Below, piece after piece: positions 34,490 through 47,705 of a stretch of 64,000 nt of DNA. A program made the position numbers and the translations under genes. The notes beneath the pieces are model-generated. The model made no database searches and was not told the DNA's origin. It saw only the letters and a program-made list of their open reading frames with translations. The stretch lies in contig QJPP01007525.1 in assembly GCA_003996215.1 (NCBI GenBank), positions 186,001 through 250,000 on the forward strand, in the 5' to 3' direction. This stretch comes from Jaltomata sinuosa. Lineage: Eukaryota > Streptophyta > Magnoliopsida > Solanales > Solanaceae. Every line of letters begins with the position of its first letter. The stretch's first letter is position 1.

Positions 34490-36480
34490 CATGGTTCAAA
34501 TATATTTTTAGCATCATGTACAATTTAACTTGGGAAAAATATCTTTCGAGAGATCTCTTTCAATAACGAATTTAGCTAAATCATGAGCAATTTTATTCAA
34601 ACATCTGAAAATATATATAAAATTGACTTGATCAGTCGTGTTTGAGAGCGTTCAAATATTTTACACATCACTTTTATCTTTTGTGAAATAGTCAATAATT
34701 TTTGGATCATATCGACAATAATTTTAGTCTCAAATAAAATCTTCACATTCTTTCGCTCATTACTAATAGCACATAAAAGAGCACGGACATGAAGCAATTT
34801 CTAAAGTTATTCAAAGCCGCTTAATTGATACTTGCCCTCCGTTCATTAGTCTGCAATTTTGCATCAGTAAATGATAAAATACTATATTATTGATTAGTTA
34901 CTTTAAGCATAGGATGATTTTCAGTTGAGGAACAAGAAGATAGTCATTTAGTTAATGAATTTTTAAATTTTTTATCCTCGAAGAGAGATTTAGAAATAAT
35001 ATCTCTTGATTCTAACCTTTCTTTTGTTAAATAACCGAGCATTTCTATCTTTACAAATTTTTCATATAATATTAACGCTCTGATTTAACAATTTTATAAA
35101 TTCAGGAAAAGACTTACTCCTTTAAGAACAAGTTATACTATCAAATAGAAAAGCAATAAGATTTTTAATATCAGACTAATTTATTGAGGATTAATTCCTC
35201 ACAAGTTGAGACCCAAGACAATTGAATAACATGTGTTATGTATCTTTATGTCTAAGATCACAAATTTTACATATAGTATCCACATTCGTTAGTCGTTTTG
35301 TTAAATTACTATTGACGGATAAAGAGTTAATCACACAATTTCTTATAAAATGTTTAAGATTATTTTTGATTCATAACTTACACAGAGAACCCCAAAAGTT
35401 TTTACGAAAAGAGTGTCAACTCGATTGAGTTTTTGAATCTTTACTTATTTTACCGATTATATCCTTTGCTGAGTAATAACCTAATTTAACTTTGTAGTTT
35501 TTTGTTTTTGTATGATGTCATATTAATCTATTGATATAACATGTAATAGATATTGAGATAGATAATATCGCATCTACATCTACAACTTCAAGGTCACATT
35601 AAACTCTTGTATTTTACATTTTGCATATCTTCATCAATTATATAAGAAATATTTAAATCTAAAGTTCTATGCTCGTGAATACTCTTTGAAGTAAAATCAT
35701 TATTATTTGATACTTAAGGATCAATCCAAGCATTGATATTCTTTCCATCAGAATTCCTCTAGTCAAAAGATATGTTCCCCACAAAATACTCTTTCATAAT
35801 TATGATTCAGTTGATAATATAGAAATTTTAATTAAGAAAAATTGAGTTGGAAAAATATTTGCTTTTAAGAACTCTCGCTAGTAAAAAATTCGACTCCGAT
35901 AAAATTCGCCAAACTTATTTAACCAATAAAGTTATATTAAAAGCTTCCACATCTCTAAAATCTAACCATCCTCTTGATTTAAAATCACATAATCCTTCTT
36001 ATTTCTCAAAATGCGCCTTCCTTTTATTCTCTATTTGTCCCCATCAAAAATTTGAAAAGATGGATGTAAGTTCCTTACACAATCACTAGGGAATTAGAAA
36101 CAAGATAATGCATATGTAAGGATCACTGCTAATATGGACTTAAACAGAACTTCTTTTTGATAGTATTTAAAAATTCACATATTCATCTTTTTTATTTTTG
36201 TCTCAACTCTCTCTTGATAATTTTTAACATTTTTCTTGGAGCGCCCCAAAACAACTGATAGTCTTAAATATATACTCATCTCATTTAATTGACATTGTTC
36301 AAGCAACGATATCTCAACCCTCTCCTCCTTTCTCATATTTTTACTTTAACAGATTGCAGACTTATCTAGATTAATTAGTCATCCCTCTCCCGATTATTAA
36401 AATTCTTACAAATTTGAAGTTTTTTTTTTGTGTTTTTTAAATAATTTCAAGCTAATATATAATAATAATAATCAGACTCA
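34490..36480 (-). mobile_element. Decayed L1-type LINE (reverse transcriptase end, zf-RVT, RNase H)
   Basis: The minus strand shows LINE landmarks in the right order, broken by many stops. Near 36150-36250 there are fragments like GAPRKMLKIIKRELRQKLKR and LAVILTYALSCFLIP, as in the end of a LINE reverse transcriptase. Near 35220-35280 there is a CKICDLRHKDT..HMLFN piece of zf-RVT. Near 34540-34600 there is NKIAHDLAKFVIE, as at the end of a LINE RNase H domain. No target duplication was found. The copy is very old compared with the LINE at 28865-29868. The left end lies about 200 bp upstream of the MUSTANG leader. Confidence 0.65.
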
Positions 36481-37639
36481 TAATTAAATATTTAGTAAAT
36501 TCTTGATAAAATATTGAATGATTGTTTTATGATCTTACCCTTAAATCTTACTCCTATTGAATTAAAAAGTAAATTTACTTCTCAATAAAATAATAAATTT
36601 ATACCATATCAAACTGTCAAGTAAACGAGAAGGCATAATTCATGTATTTGATTTCAATGATGATAAATTTCTACACGCACTTTTTCTGAGAATCAGATAA
36701 TACTTTGTCATTCAATTTGATCACTAATGATTAGCTTTTTTAGGGATTTACAATTTCTTTGTATCAAAAAAAAATTCTTCTATCTTCCCATTTATGTATC
36801 ACCTTAATTGCTATTCAATCAAGGTTATGTTCGTTTCAGAACATGAATAATTTGAAAAATTAGTGATGGGAAGATTTTTCAGAAGAACAAGAGTCAGCAA
36901 GAGCTCTATAGTTTTTTCACCAATTACTAAAGCAATAAATAATTGTATAACGAATTATCAAAAAATATTAGTTTGTATTCCACACAATTAATATTAATGT
37001 GCGAGTCTTATTTTATCTTACTAGTAGGTAGATTCAAAATTTATGAATTCAAAACTGTAAGATTTGAGTTCACTAATTAATACTATTACTTTGATATTTG
37101 TGTAGGCCTTATTGCTAAAATACAAACTGCTTTTCTACCATCATTGTTCATTAACATAATTTTTAGTGTTTTTTTTTTTAAATATTTCAACGACTTGTTT
37201 AATGCGTTAAAAAAGTTTAATGATAAAGATTGTTCGATTATTTTACGCGTAAAGTACATAAAAATATTGAATTTCTAATAACTTGAACATCATTTTGAAC
37301 CAATTTAGCAAATCAAACGTTATTTTTTTCTTGTAGTGATTATATTATTAGGTATTCAAAAAGGATCAAATGATTTGAAATATATGATATAGTTAGATAG
37401 TTTCACATTCAAGTTATTGATATTTATACATAACTTAATTATCATGTATGATTAGTCTCTAACAAATATGTACAAATATATTAGGTGATATAAAGGAATA
37501 ATGGGCCCATTTGAACAGGATGGTGTTGGTCCAGGCCCAAACTGTCTATTAGAGGCCATCTTACTGATTTATATTGGGCTGAATTTTGAACTTTGTAATT
37601 AAGATGAAGAGACAACTATAAAGGAAATTTTCGTATATA
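36481..37639. other. Intergenic AT-rich sequence, nothing recognised
   Basis: No gene or repeat could be named. The left part might be further LINE decay. Confidence 0.45.
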
Positions 37640-38640
37640 TACACAAAATTAAATACTTTAGAAAAAAAGTAGTCACACTTATTTTTACATCGGGTTTTAG
37701 CCTCAGCTAAACCATGGCTAAAGGATAGAAAAACTGTGGCTATTAACTATGTACTGCAGGCTTTTGTCACGGTTGAACCGTGGCTAATTTATATATTTTT
37801 CTTATTTATCCACAATTTTTGTGTGAGTAACTGAATTACAAATATAGTTTTTTTTTCATGCAGTTAATTTGACCACGAGTAAACCGTGGCTATATCTTAC
37901 TCTTACCGTGGCTAAATAAATTTTATATCCATATAATGTATATGTAGTGTATCGATGTTGTATAAATAGTTCCGTAATGTATCGATATTATATAAATGGT
38001 GTATAAACGTGTATCGATATTATATAAATAGTGTATAAATGTGTATCGATATTGTCTAAATGGTGTATGAACATGTATATATGATGTATAGATAGTTATG
38101 TCGTGTATATATAATGTATCAATATCGTATAAGTGTGTATCGATATTGTATATATAGTTATGTAATGTATCGATATTGTATATATAGTTATGTATAAACG
38201 TGTATCGATATTGTATAAATAATTATGTAATATATTGATATCAATATTTATTTAACTACGATGCGTTCCACCCTAGTAAATAAAAGTATAAATAAAAAAC
38301 AATAAAATAATATAAATGTTTCTTTTATTCAATAACTAAAAGAGCAAAAAAGGTTTTAATAAAGGAGCAACAACTTTTTTTAAAAAAAAAAAAGAGGAAA
38401 AACATAGTGAAAAAATAGCATTTTAAAAAAAAAATTAAAAATACAGCAAAAAACGTTTTAAAAAAAAATAGAAAGATTTTTTTTAAAAAAAAGCGCCGGA
38501 AAAAAAAGCAGAAAAAAAAGATTGTGTTAGCCACGGTTTGAGTGTGGCTAAATCGCGTTTTCTGAGTAGTATGGTCAAATGGCTAATTAATGTAATAAAT
38601 AAGTGATTTTTTTAAAGTGACTATTTTGAGTGTAAATAAG
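37640..38640. repeat. Candidate mobile element with ACCGTGGCTA motifs and a central minisatellite
   Basis: Motifs of the type TAGCCACGGTT or AACCGTGGCTA occur on the left (about 37700-37920, several copies) and in inverse orientation on the right (about 38528-38553). Outside these lie AGTCACACTTATTTTTA on the left and, complementary, TAAGTGATTTTTTTAAAGTGACT on the right. That gives weak terminal inverted repeats about 1 kb apart. A poly(A)-rich block (38370-38520) gives only low-complexity frames. A class II element is likely, but the family is not identified. Confidence 0.45.
37950..38245. repeat. Minisatellite built on TATCGATATTGTATAAA
   Basis: Eight or nine degenerate units, each beginning TATCGATATT(G/A)TATAAAT or a close variant. 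Spacers such as AGTTATGTAATG or GGTGTATAAACGTG give unit lengths of about 30-35 bp. Confidence 0.85.
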
Positions 38641-41080
38641 TTTGATGGCCTGACATTCTGCCTAATTCCCCAATTGAATAGGACAAGTTACATAATTGGC
38701 TGATCAATAAAAAATACCGAGTTAAATATATATTATATGCTAATATACAAAAAAATTTGACTATTATTTCGATAGATAACTATTTATATTAGTTTATCAA
38801 TTAAATATTCATGATTCAATCGTTTTGCCTAGTATTTTGCTTTGTTCTATTTCCAATTTTCCATTAACTAGTATTAGATTTATAATTTTAGTGCCAATTA
38901 CACCGACTTTTTTATATACTTGTAAATATTGAGCATTCTTATAATTTTCAATGTATTATTTTCTGTATATACTTGTGCCAAGTTACAAGTCTAAATTTAA
39001 ACCAATTCAAGGCAGAATATAATATGAAGTAAAGAACCAAATAAACTAGTCAGTTTAAGAGCATATGTAATAAAATAAGTTAAAGTCAACCCTAAAGTTT
39101 TTTTAAACACATGAGAAGGACTATTAATTCTTCAAGGGGTGTTTCCATACAATGAAAAGGATGAGGTGGTTGCTCTGTCATCTGTCATGCCTGTTAAAGA
39201 ATTCTCTTTATTTATACAGAGTCATGTGATTAAGTTTAGGATTTGGAATTGACTTCTTTATAATAATCAAATATTATTTAATTTTTAAATGATATTATAT
39301 AGGTGTATAATAATTGATTGTTATAATAGTTAAAAAAAAAAAAGGAACCAACAATACAATAATAAAGAGATTTGATTAAATTTGATCACGAGTATAAGTG
39401 AAATCAAACTTAAAGAACAAAAACTGCTCAAGCTCAAGAATATATAGATACTTTGAACTCATCCTATACATAAGAGACTATTTTCATTTTTTTTTCTCTC
39501 ATTTTAAAAAGGAATGACCAATTAATGTTTCCACTCGATTATAGAGTTTTACACCATTAATATATAAGTTAAACTCCCAATCAAAATAATCTCTAAAATA
39601 TTTTAAGAACCACGTATGAGGTTATGACTCAAGAAAGTTACATTACATATGTTTCCTTCGAATATACACAAGCCACCATTCTTGAGATCTGTGTCACAAA
39701 TATTCATCGGAGTATTTATTTGAAGCTTGATGTGTTTCATTTTTATTTTGTTTTCTTCTGATTAATCGAGTATTGAATGAGCCGAATGACATAATAAAAT
39801 GATTAATTGCATGCACCAAAAATTCGAAAAAGTGGTGATTTTGTTACTCAAATAAATGGTAGTAAAAATAATACAAATACATAAAGGGAAAATATATCTA
39901 ATTGTAAATTACAGCATAGCTATATTTCTCAACACAAGACCAAAATGTTAAAGAGGTTGAAATGTGTAATTTTCTTGGGGGGAAAAAAGGATTCCCTTAG
40001 CCACACTTTTCCTCAATTTGAAGGAAATTAATTAGACATGAATAAGATAAGGTAATCCTTGTCCCACTTAAAGGGAAAACGTTACCATCACTTCGTACAT
40101 TGTTATGCACCATTATTGACAACATCTTCCCAGGAAATTTCTAGGTGATTTTCCTCCATCACGCCTGTACAATCAAACAACAAAGCTATTCCCTCCATCT
40201 CATTTTATGGAATTGTATTTGATTATTTTTTTTAATAAAAAATATTCACACTTGAATGTACATACCTAAATATAATTTTAAAAATAAAAAGAGAGTTGAA
40301 AATTCTATTATAAGCTGATTTTAAAATTATTGATTTGGATAAAAGTTGATTTAAAGTTGAAATTATATTGGACATGTAATTTAAATTTTAAAAATTATAT
40401 ATCTTTCTCATAATAATAAAACCTTACAATTTGTGAAAACTATCAAAATCTTTTCAAATTACCATCAAAGAATTCTGTTACAAATAATGGTACTACCCGA
40501 AATAACTCTCAGCCAAAGGATTGGGACAACCACAACTTGACCGAATTGAACAGATGGAGAAAGAGTTGGTTTTTGGGTAAAATAAACTCGAGTAATTAAT
40601 TTTGTAATAAATATGAATTTTTCTATTGTAAATTTTAAATTTATGAATCAAGTTTTAATTTTTTTTAAAAGTAAAATTGCATATTTTTTTTTACCTTTTA
40701 GGTGAATTTTAAATTTGAAATCAAAGGTGGGGCATCCTGGCATACACGTCAACTAAACTAGCATCGCTTATTTCTCACCAATCAAAGCTAACCACCAAAT
40801 GAAAATGGAAAGAAAAAAGAACAACTTTCGCATACGATGTCAAAAAGGAAATACATCGAATTAAGAAACTTTTTTTTTCTAACCAATCAAAACTCTTTCT
40901 AATTTTTTTTAAACCCTTTTTTCAGTTAAAAAAAGAAAAGTGTCTAACTAAGCTAAAATGATTTTGTGTAAAATTTTAGTAGCTTAACTACTTTCACTTT
41001 CTTGGTGAGGGTTCTATTTCCTCTTTAGGCATTGATATTTTATCTATTTTTTCCCTTGTTCATTCCAAGCACGTTTTCTT
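38641..41080. other. Intergenic AT-rich sequence upstream of the aspartic protease gene
   Basis: No gene recognised. A Stowaway-like left end (TATTCCCTCCATCTCATTTT, about 40188) has no matching right end. The segment 40980-41080 is the proximal promoter of the protease gene. Confidence 0.5.
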
Positions 41081-41081
41081 G

Positions 41082-41089
41082 TATAAATA
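41082..41089 (+). promoter_or_regulatory. TATA box of aspartic protease copy 1
   Basis: TATAAATA about 30 bp before the expected start of the leader exon (near 41110-41120). That exon runs to a donor CAG|GTTTGA at 41273/41274. The TATA box and everything upstream are absent from copy 2, which joins at 41203. Confidence 0.7.
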
Positions 41090-41770
41090 ATGTTGATTGA
41101 CGTGTCAAACAGCAAGTGGTCCACTTACTATTGGCTATTGAGTTGGGTAAAGGACATATAGCAGTATCCCATAATATCTCCTCACTCTCTCCTCTATACT
41201 ACTTGTTGGTTCTTGCTTTCTATCTACAAACTTCTCCAACATCTCTGCGTTTCCTTTTTATCCACTCTCTCAGGTTTGACCCTTTAAATCTTTATCTTCT
41301 TGTTTGTTATTTTCATTTTACTGTACAACATGATGATGATGATCAGCTAGTGATTTTCCAGTTGGATCTTGATCTTTTTGTAGTAGTGGATTCCTATAAT
41401 AAAACTTGTTTTGCTTCTACTAATTAGTTCAGACTGAATAACCATCTATATATTGTCTAGCAGTGTAATTTCTTCTTTTTCACTGTTTGATTTTTTCCCC
41501 TTTTCGTGAGAGTCTAGTTGTTTGACTTGCTTCTTTTGTACCCTTGTTGTCAATTTCTGATTTTTTATTTTTTTTTCATCCATGTTCTTGGCCTACAAGT
41601 TTTTTTTCTCAGTGGATAAATGTTTTTTTCTTTTGGTTGATGGTGATTGTCCTTGAAAGAATTCTTGATTTGAGAGGAATCTTTTTTGTACTTTCAAGAA
41701 AAAGAAGAGAAAAAAGAGGAAGAAGAAAGATGGGTCTTTTATGTTTCTTAAGCTTGGTTAAGGTAGAACT

Positions 41771-41897
41771 ACAACAACAACATACCCAGTAAATTCCCAC
41801 AGGGTGGGGTCTAGGGAGGGTAGAGTGTGGGCAGTCCGTACCTCTACCTTAGAGGTGAGGTAGAGAGGCTGTTTCCGATAGACCCCCGGCTCTAGAC
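41771..41897 (-). mobile_element. TS-SINE / RTE-LINE tail insertion with 15-bp target duplication
   Basis: A perfect 15-bp repeat, GGTTAAGGTAGAACT (41756-41770 and 41898-41912), brackets 127 bp. The insert ends, on the minus strand, in GGGTATGTTGTTGTTGT, the (TTG)n tail of TS-type SINEs and their RTE LINE partners. It is in the leader intron of the aspartic protease. It could be a short SINE or a strongly 5'-truncated RTE LINE, since both share this tail. Confidence 0.85.
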
Positions 41898-42663
41898 GGT
41901 TAAGGTAGAACTGCAAAATAAAAATCTGAATTTCTGGGTAAAAGAGTTATCTTTTGTGATGTCCTAAGTATTAACAAGGTAACGATTAATAGGATGTTTT
42001 AAGATGATGTTGTAGCTTGTGAATGTTTATTTTTAACTAATCTTGGAGCTAGCAAATTTCATATGGTAAGTGATGATAAGTCTTCATGGAAAGTGGATTG
42101 TATCTGGGATAGGGAATAGTTCAGGACCCTTGGGAGTTGGGAAAGCAAAGTGGTGAGGTTACCTGTCTTCGCAACCATAAAATGCCTTGAAGCTTGACAT
42201 GGTATAAATGATAGTAATTCCCCGATTTGAAACTCCAGTATAAACGCCTCCCATTGGAATTTTTTTTTGAAGTTTCTGCGCTAGTTTCTAACTTTAGCTT
42301 CTTAAATAGTGTTTAGAAGCTTGAAAATTGATGCAGGAGATCCAATTATGGTATCTGATTTTTTCCCTTTCTATATTGTTGTGAGTACTCGGTAGGGATG
42401 TGACATGTGCACAGAATTACGTAAAAATCGACAGATAAGAAAAAACTGTCCTAATCAATACATCATTCTGTAAACTGGTCATAGTAATTAGGGGAGGTTG
42501 TGATTCTCAACATATGGTTGAGAAATATATATGCATCATTTTTTCTATTTAATAAGAGCATGATAATTGATATCTGCTAAAAACTTTGCTATACGTATGT
42601 ACCACATATATAGATTTGACGGGTTCTCTTTCTGCATCTTTACTGAAGTCTGCTTTTTTACAA

Positions 42664-43576
42664 CAACAACAACATACCCAGTATATTATCACACAATGGG
42701 GTCTGCGGAGGGTAGAGTGTATGCAGTCCGTACCACTACCTTCGAAGCGAGGTAGAGAGACTGTTTCCGATAAATCCCCTGCTCAAAGCAAAAACAATTT
42801 ATAAACTGATATAGTATAAGAACAAGAAACAATAGGTGGTATCAAAACAACAGATAGTAACAGAAACACGACTACCACAAAATAATACAACAGTCGGCCA
42901 ACCTGGAACAACTAACATGACCAAAATACCAAGAACAAGACACTACAAGCGTAGCACTACAACTACTAGCACGAACTACAAAACCGAACACTCCTACCTA
43001 CTAGCATGAGCGCAACCCTTCCTACTAACCTCTTACCCTAATTCGCGTCCTCCACACCTTCCTATCTTGGGTCATGTCCTCAGCAAGAGCAAGCTGTAAC
43101 TGCTCCATGTCACGTCTAATCACCTCTCTCCAATACTTCTTCGGTCTACCCCTACCTCGCTAGAAGCCATCCATAGCCAACCTCTCACACCTCCGCACTA
43201 GGGCATCCGTGCACCTCCTCATCACATGTCTGAACCATCTCAACCTCGCTTCTCGCATCTTGACATCCACCGAAGTCACGCGCACCTTATCACAAATAAC
43301 CTCATTCTTAATCCTATCTCACCTAGTAAACCCACACATCCATCGCAACATGCTCATCTCCGCCACCTTATCTTTTGGATGTGAGAGATCTGGACTGACC
43401 AACACTCCACCCCATACAACATAGCTGGTCTAACTGCCACTCTGTAGAACTTACCTTTAAGTTTAAGAGGCACCTTCTTGTCACACAAGACTCCTGAAGC
43501 GAGCCTCCATTTCATCCACCCAGCACCAATACGGTGAGTGACATCCTCGTCGATCTCCCCATTTCACTCAAGTTTT
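42664..43576 (-). mobile_element. 5'-truncated RTE-type LINE sharing the SINE tail
   Basis: Bracketed by an 11-bp repeat, CTTTTTTACAA (42653-42663 and 43577-43587). The first 120 bp on the left match the tail of the element at 41771-41897. The rest, on the minus strand, is a broken reverse-transcriptase C-terminus of the RTE clade (pieces such as GRPKKYWREVIR and LRWFRHVMRR in different frames). It lies in the 2.48-kb leader intron (41274-43751) of the aspartic protease gene, antisense to it. Confidence 0.85.
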
Positions 43577-43764
43577 CTTTTTTACAAATTTTTTACTGTG
43601 GGTTAAGTTAAAGACTTTTCTTCTGTTAAGACAAGATTATTACATTGTAGAAAACAGTATATCCCGGTTTAGTGTTGTGTTAACATCTTGCTCCACTCTT
43701 TGGTATTGTTTGATTTCTGCTCCCTAAGAGGTTGAAAATCCAGTTGTGCAGGCACTCTGCAAAC

Positions 43765-45387
43765 ATGGAAAAGAAGCATCTCTGTGCTGCTCTTCTTTTA
43801 TGGGCTATTGCTTGCTCTGTACTTCCTGCTTCCTCAGGTAATTTGCTTAGAATTGGTTTGAAGAAGCACCACGTGGACGTTAATAGCATAAATGCTGCAA
43901 GAGTAGCCAAACTACAAGATAGATATGGGAAGCATGTGAATGGCATAGAAAAGAAATCGGGTGACTCAGATTTAGATATAGTCCCCTTAAAGAACTTCTT
44001 GGATGCCCAATACTATGGAGAGATTGGCATTGGTTCACCTCCTCAGAAATTCAAAGTTGTCTTTGATACAGGGAGTTCAAACCTCTGGGTTCCATCATCG
44101 AAATGCTATTTCTCTGTAAGTTGTTGTGCTCATTGTTATTGAGTTATTTATCTCTTCACTGGTTTATCAGAATTTCTTCCTTAAATTTGAAAATGCTGTC
44201 AGATTGCATGCTGGTTACACTCCAAGTACAAGGCGAGCAAGTCCAGTTCATATACAAGAAATGGTGATCATCATGTTCCTTTATAACTAAGAATCTTTGT
44301 TTTCTATTCATATTTATTGTTCACCAAGTTTTTTTTTTTTCATTTCAAGTTGCAGTTCGGCTTGATGTGTTTTTTACATTAATGGTTCTGATTGTATTTT
44401 TCTGTTTGTTATGATCTAGGGGAATCTTGTGCAATCCGTTATGGAACTGGATCAATCTCTGGCCATTTCAGTCAAGACAATGTTCAAGTTGGTGATCTTG
44501 TAGTTAAAGATCAGGTGAATTCTTGTTTGGCAACTGGTTCTCGACATACCATAGCATGTTCTCTAGTTTCCAATTGATGACAATTCTACACCAATTTTTC
44601 AGGTGTTTATTGAGGCGACACGAGAACCAAGTATTACATTTATAATTGCGAAGTTTGATGGTATACTAGGGCTTGGTTTCCAGGAAATTTCTGTTGGAAA
44701 CGCTACACCTGTCTGGTAGTTCTCCCCAATTTAGGCGTTTACTTCAGTCGTACCATTTCATTCTTGTTTCATTTCTTCTCGGCTTTATGGAGTATGCTTG
44801 TCTTACTTATGATCTACATGTAGGTACAATATGGTGGGGCAAGGTCTTGTTAAAGAGCCCGTCTTCTCTTTCTGGTTTAACCGTGATGCAAATGCAAAAG
44901 AGGGAGGTGAACTTGTTTTTGGTGGAGTTGATTCAAAGCACTTCAAGGGTAATCATACTTATGTTCCTTTGACTCAGAAGGGCTACTGGCAGGTACTTGA
45001 AAGTTTTTCTTTTTGCTCTTTTCTTCTACATCCGTTGCATGCTGGTTTTTTGGAGGGGAGATGGTTGGTGGTGTGATCTAAAAGCAGCTCATTTGTTATG
45101 CTATCCTTCATCAACTATTTTCCTTTGACTTTTCAGTTTAATATGGGAGATTTCCTTATCGGGAACACGTCAACAGGTGAGTATTTCCCATCTAATCCCA
45201 TGTAATCATCTACACAATTGCTAATTGAGAGCAGATTATCACATGCAAGAAATGGAGATTTCCCTCAAATTTGTATATCGGAAAAGATAAATTATACCTC
45301 TACTGTTTTGAGGCAGTAACTTACTGTTATCCAGTTTTCATGAGTTATACAGAGACATGTAGCCTGTAGGCATATAAGTACTACTTG

Positions 45388-45426
<39 letters not shown>

Positions 45427-47705
45427 ACACACACACACAAAAATGGCCAAAACTAACTTAGTATTATTCTGAAATGAGGTATATCATCTCTCTTCAAAGG
45501 AGAACTCATAGGACTCTAACACAGAGAATGAGTGTTTTCGGTCATGTTTTTCCATTTCAGGTTATTGTGCAGGTGGTTGTGCTGCTATTGTGGATTCTGG
45601 AACATCACTGCTTGCTGGTCCAACAGTATGTTCTATTATCTCTAACTTACTCAGTTAGTTCCTGCAAGAGTTGTAGACTTTTGAACTCTTTCTTTATTTA
45701 AAACAATACTTGTAACTTATGACAAATCAACTTCAGACTATTGTGACACAAATCAACCATGCCATTGGAGCAGAAGGAGTAGTTAGCGCGGAATGTAAAA
45801 CTATTGTTTCACAGTATGGAAATATGATCTGGGACTTACTAGTATCAGGGGTCTGTTCCCTTTTCCTCTTTTGTTTATTTCTCATTTCAGCGTTCCTGTA
45901 GATAAGATGATATTGTGATCTGCAGGTGAGACCTGATCAAGTTTGTTCACAAGCAGGTTTATGTTATCTTGATGGAGCTCAGCATGTGAGGTACAACATC
46001 CCCTTCTTTTTAATTACTCTTCCTGTTATGACGCAGTTGACTTGAAGCTCATGTCATTGAGGAGGCTTTAGCAAAGGTTTTGAGGGGATAAAAGTATAAA
46101 CTGTTTATCTTCTTGCAAATCCAACAGGATTATCTTCTTTAGTACAATGAGCATAAAGTCTTGAGAATGTTGTTTTATCACTTAGGCTCCAGAACTAACT
46201 GTTTAGTCCTTTAATTGCTATGTCAGATGTGATCAACTAATGATCCAAATTCCTTGCAGCTCTAATATCAGAACTGTAGTTGATAGGGAAACTGAAGGAA
46301 GTTCTGTTGGTGAAGCACCATTGTGCACTGCCTGTGAGATGGCAGTTGTTTGGATGCAGAACCAGCTCAAACAGAAGGGGACAAAAGAGAGAGTAATAGA
46401 GTATGTGGATCAGGTAAAAGTCACAACTTTATCTGATGTTAGAAGCCAATAAGTAGTGTATCAAATCATCCTAATATTAAAGCTTTGATGTTTTACAGCT
46501 TTGTGAGAAATTACCAAGTCCAATGGGAGAATCCGTAATCGACTGCAACAGCATCTCATCCATGCCAAATATTACATTCACTATCAAAGATAAAGCTTTT
46601 GTGCTCACTCCAGAACAGGTTCCACTCCACGCGTTTTTAGTTCATGTTCTTACATTGAATACTCGAGTACATTGAAATGTACATATGTGGTACATAACCT
46701 TAACATTGCGCCCCAATTTGTCATCTTTGATTTCAACTCTGAAATTATTTGCTTAAATAATAATTATACCCTGAACTCTGAAGTCTGAGTGGCTCATGCG
46801 TGACCTGCATTCACTGAATTGCTGAAACATAAAATGTAATCGGCGAGAGGCTGGTCCATTGTTGTATCCATATGGATTCACTTCTTTTTGGTCAGTATTG
46901 TGGAGAGAAGGTGGTTCACTGTCTTATTTGCTATGAAATAGAAAGTCATTCCTTTAATTATCTGGTGGTTAAGTACTGCTAATATTATGATATTTAAACA
47001 AAAAGAAATATTCTACTAATATTTTGATGGATATGCTAGCAAGAACACATCACTGAAACCCTGCTATAATAAAGTAGTTTGGGAACAATACCTTAACTGT
47101 ATATATCCAACGAGCTTGAATTCAGGTAAGGCTACATTAAATATGATCCAAATGAAAAAAATTGGAAATTACAAAAGGATGATTGGGAGAACAAGATTGT
47201 AAAAATGAGAGAAACAAGACTCTTGACTTGTAAGAAATGAACAACTTTACTTTACTCAGACAAAATGTGATCGATCAAAACCAACTGCTGCAAATGAACT
47301 TGCTGTGTAACATTTGTTATGAAATGCCTTTGATACACCTGATAACTAAAAACTTTGGTTGACAGTATATTCTTAAAACTGGAGAAGGGATTGCTACAAT
47401 TTGTATCAGTGGATTTGGTGCTCTGGATGTGCCACCACCTCGCGGTCCTCTTTGGTATGTTATCCTTGCACTTACAAGCATCAAAGAGTCAACACAACAT
47501 TACTCTAAGCAAAAACTACAGAATCGTGTTTCATACAAACACAACACTTTCAACTTCGTTTGCATGTAGTTAATGTATGTTGCTGCTGTCCTAAAATGAT
47601 ATTCATATATGTGCTTGCAGGATTCTTGGAGATGTATTCATGGGGCCGTATCACACTGTGTTTGACTATGGTAAATCCCAAGTGGGTTTTGCTGAAGCTG
47701 CGTAA
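43765..47705 (+). CDS. Phytepsin-type aspartic protease with plant-specific insert, copy 1
   Basis: Thirteen coding exons with GT-AG borders and agreeing phases give 506 aa: 43765-44115, 44203-44263, 44420-44514, 44603-44715, 44824-44992, 45137-45176, 45561-45625, 45737-45850, 45926-45990, 46260-46413, 46499-46618, 47366-47454 and 47621-47705. The start is the ATG after the leader intron acceptor (GTGCAG at 43746-43751). Residues 1-25 form a signal peptide and about 26-75 a propeptide. The catalytic aspartates are D101 in FDTGSSNLWVPS and D288 in IVDSGTSLLAGPT. Residues about 314-415 are the saposin-like plant-specific insert with paired cysteines (SAECK, CSQAGLC, LCTACEMAVVW, LCEKLP). It ends in ILGDVFMGPYHTVFDYG. 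Such enzymes work at acid pH in the vacuole or are secreted. The insert binds membranes and aids vacuolar sorting. Length is usual for the family. Confidence 0.97.
45391..45426. repeat. Poly(C) tract of 36 bp followed by (AC)n
   Basis: Intron 6 of aspartic protease copy 1. The equivalent tract in copy 2 (61335-61359) has 25 C. This is the largest difference between the two copies. Confidence 0.95.

Noticed and set aside
38325..38534. Phe/Lys-rich frame on the minus strand
   Set aside because: Product of a poly(A)/poly(T)-rich block. It is not a protein.
40188..40444. Stowaway-like sequence starting TATTCCCTCCATCTC
   Set aside because: No complementary right end with a TA target site was found, so only a possible remnant and not a called element.
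43209..43424. 71-codon plus-strand frame in the protease leader intron (and its copy at 59152-59367)
   Set aside because: It is antisense to the RTE LINE fragment.
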